Source: Temnopleurus reevesii
Lineage: Eukaryota; Echinodermata; Echinoidea; Temnopleuroida; Temnopleuridae
DNA length: 14,304 nucleotides
Direction of reading: 5' to 3'
Assembly: GCA_036244855.1 (NCBI GenBank)
Contig: BQKZ01001317.1
Coordinates: forward strand, 81,071-95,374
In this document: piece by piece, positions 10,001 through 14,304 of the stretch
Layout of the letters: each line of letters opens with the position of its first letter
Position numbering within the stretch: the first letter of the stretch is position 1
Translations under genes and position numbers: made by a program
Notes under the pieces: model-generated
What the model was told of the DNA's origin: nothing
What the model saw: only the letters and a program-made list of their open reading frames with translations
The model's database searches: none

Positions 10001-13000
10001 AATAGTATCATAGATCCCTTTAATCTTGCACGTTCCGCCTAGTGCTGCCTGCGTGAAGCTGATGGCTAAATCTGAATGGATGTCCGCTTTATCTCTTCTG
10101 AACTGGTTGCTCCTAGCAACTCGAAACGTGATGAATAGCTCCTGACTACCGACTGGCATCCTTACTGTTTGCCCATCCTCAACACCTGAAATAAACAGTG
10201 GAAAAGTAGTGTGAACTACTTGTAAATATACTTTTTATTATACACCAATACATATCTGGGGGGTGTTTTATCAAGATTTGTCGCAGAGACAATTAGTCAG
10301 TGCTGACAAATTCCTTGATTATGATTGGATGAAAAGCACTATCGCTGACAGTTGCTATGGGAACTGTCGGAAAATGGGTCCTTGTTGCTGCGACAAATCT
10401 TGATGAAACACCCCCCAGGTTTAATTGTAATACGTTATTGCCTATGAGTGGTACAAAATGCTCTTACAACATTTCAAAGACACTGACAGTTAGATGAACA
10501 ATAATATTGTTGAATGATAAGTACAGAATCTGGTATCCCTTACAAAAGCAATTTCTTACAAAGCAATAGCAAATAACTATAGCAAACTCTTGTATAGCAA
10601 TTTTTGCAAAAGCCTCATAACACTTTATTAGCTAATAGTTAGCTACCAGTGTGGTGAATTAGCTAATATAATCACACCAAGTACCCATTTACAACAATTG
10701 AATATTTGGATGTCGTGCAAATAAAGAAATTTGATGCCATGATTGGAATTTAAACCTTTGTTTCCTTTCAACGCATGGAGTATCAACCACTGCACCACAC
10801 CACTTCCAAAAAGAATTGTTTTCTCACCTGCCGGAACGGGGACAACAACTTTCTTCCTCTGCATGGTCTGCCCCGCCCCTCGACACACTATACACGGAAC
10901 GCTGATGATGACTCTGGTACCACGGCAACGCCGACACGTTGTCCTCATCACAAATGGACCCGTGTTCACTGTTTCCTGTATCGGCGCAAAGAAAATGAGT
11001 ATTGCATCATTACTGACCTGTCGATCTTCAAAATAGTAACCAAAAAGGAAGGCCTTTCTACAAGGTGATCTAAAGAGACAATGTTTGGCCCTTACAGAAC
11101 ACTGGAATTAAAATCTGAAAAAAATTGAGAGTGGCAATATCAGAGACATTGTGCAATCTCAATTGTTCCATCCTTCTATTTGGGTGAGAAGTCAGATTTT
11201 TGTCCCTGACTACTGACTACTACAATAAATTTGCATAAATAAAATACCATCCACTTTATGTCACTCAATAGCTCATCAAACCTCTGTAAGACCATTAAAT
11301 ATTCTTTATGTCAAGATTTTTGAGTCAAGAACAGTCATTTTGAAAGGATTAACAAAAGTTTGTTGTCCCACTGCACTGGTACAACTTCGAGGCGATGGTC
11401 ATGGTTCTCACCATGCTCCATTGCAACGTTTACATAAAGGGTCACACAACAAAAAACACAAGTCATCAATTGTTCATCAAAGTCTTGGTCCTTGGTTCTA
11501 AACAGCTCATTTCCAGCATTGACACAAGTATTCTATGATTTTTCAAAATGGTTTCAAATATATTTATTTCTATTTCTGAATCAAATTTCTTGAATAAAAG
11601 ACATATATGAAAGATGAAAGAAGTAACAAACCTGTCCTGTTCCATTGCACTGATGACACTTTGACNGGCATCCTTACTGTTTGCCCATCCTCAACACCTG
11701 AAATAAACAGTGGAAAAGTAGAGTGAACAATTTATAAATACAGTTTTTGTTAGGTATTATTGTAATACATAATTCTTTACCTGTTCACTTCTTTAGTTAT
11801 TCTTACTTTTCTGTTAATGCACCTTGAGCGCTCCACAGAGTGGACTGGGCGCTATATAAATAGCATTATTATTATTATTATCATTATTATACGTGGTACA
11901 CAAAACATTCTTTACAAATTTCAAAGATATTTGGTCTTGTTGTTTTCTAGAGAATAATTGACAGTTGAAAGAACAATAACCTATAATTAAACAACATTCA
12001 GAGAATTTGGTATCCCTTACAATAACAAACTCTTTCAAAGCAATAGCAAATAACAATTATAGCAAACTCTTATACAGCAATTTTCGCGAAAGCCTCATAA
12101 CACTTTTTCTGTTATTAGCTAACAGTTAGCTACCAGTATGGTGAATTTGGTAATATAATCACACCAAGTACCCAGTTACAACATTTGAATATTTTGATCT
12201 GGTGCAACTAAAGTAAATTGATGCCATGATTCATGGAATTTAAACCGGTGTTCCCCTTCAACGCATGGAGTATCAACCAATGCACCACAACACTTCCAAA
12301 AAAGAAATGTTTTCTCACCTGCCGGAACGGGAACAACGACTTTCTTCCTCTGCATGGTCTGCCCCGCCCCTCGACACACTATACACGGAACGCTGATGAT
12401 GACTCTGGTACCACGGCAACGCCGACACGTCGTCCTCATCACAAACGGGCCTGTGTTCACAGTTTCCTATAAAATGAGAAGTTTTATACAGAAAAATCAG
12501 AATCACTTTAATGTAAAACTATAGGTTTTAATCCGTAGAATACTACAGATGGTACACTTATAGTATGATCTTCTGGCATATTGACAACATTACACATGAG
12601 CCTGTGTTCATAATCAAAGTTCTTGTATAAAAAACACAAAATATGAAAGGGTTAACAAACCTGTCCTGTCCCATTGAACCAATGAAACTTAGATATCTTA
12701 CTTCCCAGTATGATCGTGCCTGGTGCAGCATTCACATGTGTCATAGTTACATAATGGTTTCACAGACATTTTTTTCCTATCTCTCATTCAAATTTCTTGA
12801 ATATAAACCTCAAAATGTGAAAGAGATTTACAAACCTGTCCTGTTCCATTGCACTGATGACACTTTGAGGTCTTGGTCCCCGGTTCCGCTCGTGCCCCCT
12901 TGCACCGTTCACACGTATCCTCCATCTTGACGTTCACTTCCTTGTTCACACCCCTGGCGGCCTCACTAAAGGTCAAATCCATGGCAACCTGCAAAACAAA

Positions 13001-14069
13001 ACAAAACATTGGTGTAAGGTAACAAAAGAGACAAAGATAGCCATAATGAGATTATCACACTAACGGATAAACATATACATGTACATTCACAGACACACAA
13101 TTACATGTGTGTGATTGTTGATGGTTTCATGCTGTGTTCATAGGCTGATTCATAAAATAAAAAACAAAATGCTCCTTACCTCATGAGCAGAGTTGAATCC
13201 TCCAAACATCGACTCGTCAAACATACCACCTCGGTCAAAGGCCTGGTTACCGAAGATCTTCCGGAAGAGCTCCTCAGGATCCATGCTTGACTGCTGCCAC
13301 TGGCCCTGGAATCCACCTGCCCCAGCACCACCCATTCCACCTGCCCCAAATCCAGCTTGTCCCAAGGTGTCGTACTCTTTCCTTCTGCCTTCGTCCCCTA
13401 GTACCTGTAAGAAAAAAAATTCAAGAGGTTATTTCACTTGCCAAGAACCCACCTGCCCCAGCACTGCCCATTCCACCTGCCCCAAATCCAGCTTGCCCCA
13501 GAGTGTAATACTCTTTTCTTCTGTATTCATCTAAAAGCAACAACAGGAGAAGCTAAGGGTTAAAATCAAACGATGATTGGACTGGTCTTCTATTGCAATC
13601 TGCTCCATCAGCCCGGAATACAGTTGTCCCCATATATCTTAATCTTCACTTCAGCTTTAATCTCTTAGTACCTGTCATGACCAAAATATAGCAAAGGGGC
13701 ATTAAAATGCTCTTGAATTCCACCCGCCCTTATGTGTAAATTGTACTGAATAACAAAGCATGTTTCATTTTGATTAAAATTCATGTAAAACAAATCACTT
13801 CCGACCATTTTCTGTTGGAATTCAACTTCTTCGCCAACAGACTTCTGAACCTTTTAAATAAAAAAGTTTCTTTCATTTTTGTTCAATTTCCCTCAACTAA
13901 AAAAAAGTTCCTTCCCACCAATCTACTGGAATAAGACTTCTCCAAAGAAAATCCAAAAAAAAAACCAGGGTATGAATTCACTTACCTCGTAGGCTTCAGC
14001 GACTTCTGCAAATTTCTTGGAAGCATCAGGATTCTCTTTATTCCTGTCAGGGTGGTACTTCTTTGCCAT
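6975..14069 (-). CDS. DNAJA3: DnaJ homolog subfamily A member 3 (Tid1-like mitochondrial Hsp40), 3' part of a split gene
   Basis: Family knowledge: this J-protein stimulates the ATPase of mitochondrial Hsp70 and hands it client proteins in the matrix. Seen here: exons 13986-14069, 13180-13404, 12836-12988, 12319-12466 or 10828-10975, 9992-10185, 9035-9150, 8279-8376 and 6975-7072 join in phase into 371 residues plus a stop. In order they give the HPD motif (residues 6-8), a Gly-rich linker (about 43-60), [12 protein letters not shown] (about 69-80), four CxxC zinc motifs (starting at 129, 146, 168 and 182), the substrate-binding domain with [12 protein letters not shown], and an acidic tail. 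The length matches human DNAJA3 from the same point to its end. The transit peptide and first J-domain exons lie beyond the right edge. Two alternative copies of exon D exist; using both shifts the frame. Type I DNAJA1/A2 proteins are less likely because the sequence follows DNAJA3 closely ([20 protein letters not shown]). Confidence 0.93.
7137..7258. repeat. Degenerate direct repeat, two units of about 64 bases
   Basis: Taatagcacccctatct through tacagaatttggat is followed by taatgaacccctatcaa through tacataatttgttt. Both lie just upstream of terminal exon G on the minus strand. Function unknown; a local duplication in the intron. Confidence 0.6.
7541..8174. mobile_element. 634-base foldback element, hAT-like ends
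   Basis: The left arm caaggcactacaaaccc and the complement of the right arm, cagggcgctacaaaccc, begin long imperfect inverted repeats. They include cttgcc/cttgct, catgccc and gggcaagtaa. An inner pair (ttcttgtagcaccctgg against its complement in gggtgctacaagaa) nests inside. The CAGGG-type end resembles hAT elements, but no matching 8-base target duplication is visible. The 140-codon open frame inside is spurious. It lies in the last intron. Confidence 0.7.
8279..8376 (-). CDS. DNAJA3: DNAJA3 exon F: dimerisation/C-terminal helix region
   Basis: 98 nt; the first base completes Thr, followed by [18 protein letters not shown] and [14 protein letters not shown] and one base of the next codon. 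It aligns with human LTSRQQSLILSYAEDETD. The acceptor is ttttccag and the donor gtaagt. It ends in phase 1, compatible with both the exon at 6975-7072 and the candidate exon at 6114-6262. A truncated tandem copy starts 167 bases to the right. Confidence 0.9.
8485..8543 (-). pseudogene. Truncated tandem copy of exon F (F') with intact acceptor
   Basis: The minus strand after cccctccag reads [19 protein letters not shown], against [19 protein letters not shown] in exon F; the changes are conservative. The copy is offset by 167 bases, and similarity continues into the upstream intron to about 8641. The second half of exon F and its donor are missing. Spliced from the previous exon, the frame stays open into non-homologous sequence to a stop at about 8408. 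It is either a relic or an alternative C-terminus. Confidence 0.75.
9035..9150 (-). CDS. DNAJA3: DNAJA3 exon between E and F: C-terminal domain II
   Basis: 116 nt encode [18 protein letters not shown], then [18 protein letters not shown], ending with two bases of a Thr codon. GKGI and [12 protein letters not shown] are hallmarks of the DnaJ C-terminal domain. The acceptor is tttaatag and the donor gtaagt, phase 0 in and phase 2 out. The correct frame differs from the longest open frame here, which explains why a naive reading misses it. Confidence 0.92.
9441..9600 (-). pseudogene. Decayed copy of the 3' end of exon E (E')
   Basis: The plus strand gtaagttagacatagagaag and acagatccctttaatcttg align with gtatgttagacaacaggaag and atagatccctttaatcttg, which are the intron and 3' end of exon E, at an offset of 499 bases. 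The donor position reads cttag instead of cttac on the plus strand, so the GT is destroyed. Similarity fades beyond 9540. The 223-base MITE at 9665-9887 lies between copy and exon and accounts for about half of the spacing. Confidence 0.65.
9665..9887 (-). mobile_element. 223-base MITE, copy 2, in the intron after DNAJA3 exon E
   Basis: Perfect inverted ends taggcgggtttact and agtaaacccgccta, extending with the flank to ggcaatagg and cctattgcc. It is the reverse complement of 5669-5890 with scattered substitutions, including the shared internal words gcaagcctcgggcaagctt and tcaagaacaacctttgtg. No transposase; the superfamily is unclear. Confidence 0.88.
9992..10185 (-). CDS. DNAJA3: DNAJA3 exon E: substrate-binding domain I/II
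   Basis: 194 nt encode [19 protein letters not shown], the conserved [18 protein letters not shown] and [10 protein letters not shown]. The acceptor is atttcag (phase 1, completing the Gly split with exon D) and the donor gtaagt (phase 0). It corresponds to the beta-sandwich that binds client peptides in type I J-proteins. The 35 bases at its 5' end recur at 11663-11697, and its 3' end plus donor region has a decayed copy near 9441-9540. Confidence 0.92.
10256..10418. mobile_element. 163-base MITE with 31-base inverted ends
   Basis: The left end ctggggggtgttttatcaag (continuing atttgtcgcag) and the complement of the right end differ at one base in 31. The corresponding site in the duplicated unit (about 11745-11765) lacks it, giving a near-empty site. 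It lies in the intron between exons E and D copy 1. Confidence 0.85.
10828..10975 (-). CDS. DNAJA3: DNAJA3 exon D, copy 1: zinc motifs 3-4
   Basis: A second intact 148-nt exon D with acceptor gatacag and donor gtgaga, in the same phases as copy 2. Seven bases differ from copy 2, all at third codon positions and all synonymous, so the 49 residues are unchanged. It lies directly upstream of the complete exon E. Because 148 is not a multiple of three, a transcript can use only one D copy and stay in frame. It could be a real tandem exon or an allelic copy placed end to end during assembly. Confidence 0.88.
11341..11446 (-). pseudogene. Decayed copy of exon C in unit 1 (C3)
   Basis: The plus strand cccactgcactggtacaac, ttcgagg, tggttctc and gctccattgcaacgttta follow exon C (ttccattgcactgatgacac, tttgagg, cggttccgct, cccttgcaccgttcac) in order over about 100 bases at roughly 70% identity. 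The donor caaac has become caaaagt. It is a non-coding relic. Confidence 0.55.
11460..11530 (-). pseudogene. Second decayed exon C copy in unit 1 (C4)
   Basis: The plus strand agtcttggtccttggttct, then cattgacacaag, matches ggtcttggtccccggttcc and ccgttcacacg of exon C. The flanking aatggtttca and tcaaatttcttgaat also match the intron between C' and C at 12754-12801. This suggests C4 and C' descend from the same ghost exon in the two units. Confidence 0.5.
11632..11697 (-). pseudogene. Chimeric exon: 5' piece of exon E fused to 3' piece of exon C
   Basis: 11663-11697 matches the first 35 bases of exon E (10151-10185), apart from the N. 11632-11664 matches the last 33 bases of exon C (12836-12868) exactly. 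The E acceptor (atttcag) and C donor (gtttgt) are both kept, so the piece is formally a 66-nt exon, phase 1 in and phase 1 out, that would add 22 residues between exon D copy 2 and exon E without shifting frame. The C part is then read in a frame other than its native one. Whether it is spliced is unknown. Confidence 0.6.
11666..11666. other. Single ambiguous base N at the duplication junction
   Basis: The only N in the window. The surrounding gacNggcatcc is in register with gactggcatcc at 10151 in exon E, so the N occupies the place of a T and looks like an ambiguous call rather than a padded gap of unknown size. It lies two bases past the point where similarity to exon C ends. Confidence 0.8.
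11780..11890 (+). mobile_element. GCGCTATATAA/TTA-repeat element in unit 2
   Basis: Accttgagcgctccacagag, then gcgctatataa (11849-11859) and a (TTA)n run to about 11890. The matching place in unit 1 (about 10440-10460) has no such sequence. The left boundary is approximate. Confidence 0.6.
12319..12466 (-). CDS. DNAJA3: DNAJA3 exon D, copy 2: zinc motifs 3-4
   Basis: 148 nt encode [14 protein letters not shown] through VPVPA plus the first base of a Gly codon. It contains CRRCRGTR and CIVCRGAG, the third and fourth zinc motifs; motif 3 ends in Arg instead of Gly. The acceptor is tttatag and the donor gtgaga; it starts in phase 0 and ends in phase 1. This copy sits in the expected place next to exon C, but the exon E that should follow it is truncated at 11663. 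The protein is identical to that of copy 1. Confidence 0.9.
12656..12760 (-). pseudogene. Decayed copy of exon C in the C-D intron (C')
   Basis: The plus strand caaacctgtcctgtcccatt matches the donor end of exon C (caaacctgtcctgttccatt) at an offset of 175 bases. Similarity continues through gatcgtgcctggtgcagc and attcacatgtgt against the cysteine-coding part of exon C. The reading frame and CxxC codons are lost. Similarity extends into the intron on the left (aaagggttaacaaac against aagagatttacaaac). Confidence 0.65.
12836..12988 (-). CDS. DNAJA3: DNAJA3 exon C: start of substrate-binding domain and zinc motifs 1-2
   Basis: 153 nt encode 51 residues from [18 protein letters not shown] to CHQCNGTGQ, phase 0 at both ends, acceptor tttgcag and donor gtttgt. 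It holds CERCKGAR and CHQCNGTG, the first two CxxCxGxG zinc motifs. The last Gly of motif 1 is Arg, a change from the usual pattern. The first 33 bases of its low-coordinate end occur identically at 11632-11664, and weaker copies of the exon lie in the next intron. Confidence 0.93.
13180..13404 (-). CDS. DNAJA3: DNAJA3 exon B: end of J domain and Gly-rich linker
   Basis: 225 nt encode 75 residues, from [15 protein letters not shown] to FGGFNSAHE. The start completes the J domain (EAYE|VL, RRKEYD). A Gly/Ala/Met/Phe-rich stretch is the G/F-type linker, followed by the conserved [12 protein letters not shown]. The acceptor is ttacag and the donor gtaagg, phase 0 at both ends. A partial tandem copy begins 136 bases further right (13447-13530) and a more decayed copy lies at 13607-13671. 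Confidence 0.93.
13447..13530 (-). pseudogene. Partial tandem copy of exon B (B')
   Basis: On the minus strand this reads [20 protein letters not shown], then MGSAGAGGF, closely matching exon B, and then runs into unrelated sequence with a TGA. The offset to exon B is 136 bases. The place of the ancestral cag acceptor is ttg; a new tttag five bases into the matched region would give the wrong frame. It lacks the [10 protein letters not shown] half and a donor, so it is a truncated duplicate. Confidence 0.8.
13607..13671 (-). pseudogene. Decayed copy of the start of exon B (B'')
   Basis: The minus strand reads atgacag|GTACTAAGAGAT and onward, aligning with exon B's ttacag|GTACTAGGGGAC over about 65 bases at roughly 65-70% identity, including GGGGACAA against TGGGACAA. 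Stop codons interrupt the exon B frame (GAT then TAA). It keeps an acceptor-like AG. Estimated by eye; an alignment score would settle it. Confidence 0.55.
13818..13900 (-). pseudogene. Possible decayed copy of exon A region
   Basis: The plus strand gaattcaacttcttcg followed by agacttctgaacctttt resembles gaattcacttacctcg and gcgacttctgcaaatttct at the donor end of exon A, offset about 156 bases. A nearby pair, cttccgaccattttctg and cttcccaccaatctactg, also looks repeated. The match is short and in AT-rich sequence, so this is tentative. Confidence 0.25.
13986..14069 (-). CDS. DNAJA3: DNAJA3 exon A: J-domain segment with HPD motif
   Basis: 84 nt encode 28 residues beginning [12 protein letters not shown] and ending [11 protein letters not shown] is the catalytic tripeptide that triggers Hsp70 ATP hydrolysis; the rest is J-domain helix III. 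The acceptor is tgcacag and the donor gtaagt, both phase 0. The Met is internal, corresponding to the position after the YYQ of human DNAJA3, and is not the start codon. I find no earlier exon between 14070 and 14304. Confidence 0.93.
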
Positions 14070-14304
14070 CTGTGCATTGTGGAAAATATGAAAAGCCAAT
14101 ATCAATATTTTGAGAATATTCTATGACCTACTTATTTAACAACATGAGCATGGATGCCAACCAAAATTTTTACTCTTTCGATATTGCATAGGCATAGCTG
14201 CCAACATGAGCCAGTAGAAATAAGTATTTATTCTGGAACATATTAGTAATCTTCACTTATTCTACATTGAAGTGCATAGTTCTTATGTCAGAAAAAATAG
14301 TAAT
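14070..14304 (-). other. DNAJA3 intron upstream of exon A, with repeat fragment
   Basis: No exon encoding the first half of the J domain is seen. The words gatgccaaccaaaattttt (14153) and agctgccaac (14200) recall the ends of the element at 2127-2540, suggesting a fragment of that family. Confidence 0.4.

Larger units (their letters stand above)
10151..11664. repeat. Duplicated segment, unit 1 (mid exon E to mid exon C)
   Basis: This unit holds the 5' part of exon E, a 163-base MITE, exon D copy 1, remnants of exon C and the last 33 bases of exon C. It aligns in order with unit 2 (11663-12868). Exons are 95-100% identical; the E-D introns align well but differ by one mobile element each. The C-D introns differ greatly in length (656 against 369 bases). 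Two explanations fit: a tandem duplication or two haplotypes placed end to end. Confidence 0.8.
11663..12868. repeat. Duplicated segment, unit 2 (mid exon E to mid exon C)
   Basis: Head-to-tail partner of 10151-11664. It contains the 35-base exon E fragment, a GCGCTATATAA/TTA-repeat element absent from unit 1, exon D copy 2, a decayed exon C copy and the low-coordinate part of exon C. Continuing to the right are the unique parts of exon C and exons B and A, so this unit is physically linked to the 5' side of the gene. Confidence 0.8.

Noticed and set aside
10743..11068. Plus-strand open frames over exon D copy 1, and their twin at 12233-12472
   Set aside because: They are antisense shadows of the zinc-finger exon; the minus strand has CxxC motifs, splice sites and synonymous-only changes.
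13193..13534. Pro-rich plus-strand open frames
   Set aside because: The proline runs are the reverse complement of the Gly-rich linker in exon B and its copy B'.

Overview
The window is eukaryotic nuclear DNA. It is AT-rich and repeat-dense, with short exons in GT-AG introns and several non-autonomous DNA transposons. A tRNA-derived SINE-like element and two elements carrying GCGCTATATAA next to TTA-rich repeats resemble marine invertebrate deuterostome genomes. A sea urchin or another echinoderm is my best guess, by inference from the repeats and gene divergence; no species is proven.

Only one gene is securely identified. It lies on the minus strand and is the 3' part of a DNAJA3/Tid1-type mitochondrial Hsp40 (DnaJ) co-chaperone. 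Eight exons read right to left from 14069 to 6975 splice in perfect phase into 371 residues. They cover the HPD part of the J domain, a Gly/Phe-type linker, four zinc-binding CxxC motifs, the C-terminal substrate-binding domain and an acidic tail. The 5' exons (transit peptide and start of the J domain) lie beyond position 14304.

The exon neighbourhood is the unusual part. The zinc-finger exon D is present twice (12319-12466 and 10828-10975), with 7 differences in 148 bases, all synonymous. The two copies sit in a head-to-tail duplicated segment running from the middle of exon E to the middle of exon C. Its junction, at 11663-11666, carries a 2-base microhomology and the window's only N. The junction fuses the acceptor half of exon E to the donor half of exon C. 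Besides this recent event, the introns contain decayed partial copies of exons B (two), C (up to three), E, F and perhaps A. The gene therefore shows repeated local exon duplication. A possible alternative last exon with matching splice phase lies at 6114-6262.

Layout from left to right: 1-4841 is intergenic, with a GCGCTATATAA/TTA-repeat element (693-793), a long foldback element flanked by TTAA (1348-1907) and a second inverted-repeat element (2127-2540). A SINE-like element is at 4842-5015. A 128-base tandem repeat at 5215-5985 has one unit interrupted by a 222-base MITE. The candidate alternative exon is at 6114-6262, and the DNAJA3 gene runs from 6975 to 14069. Its introns hold a hAT-like foldback element (7541-8174), an inverted second copy of the 222-base MITE (9665-9887), a 163-base MITE (10256-10418) and another GCGCTATATAA/TTA element (11780-11890). 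No CRISPR array, phage or bacterial defence system is present.
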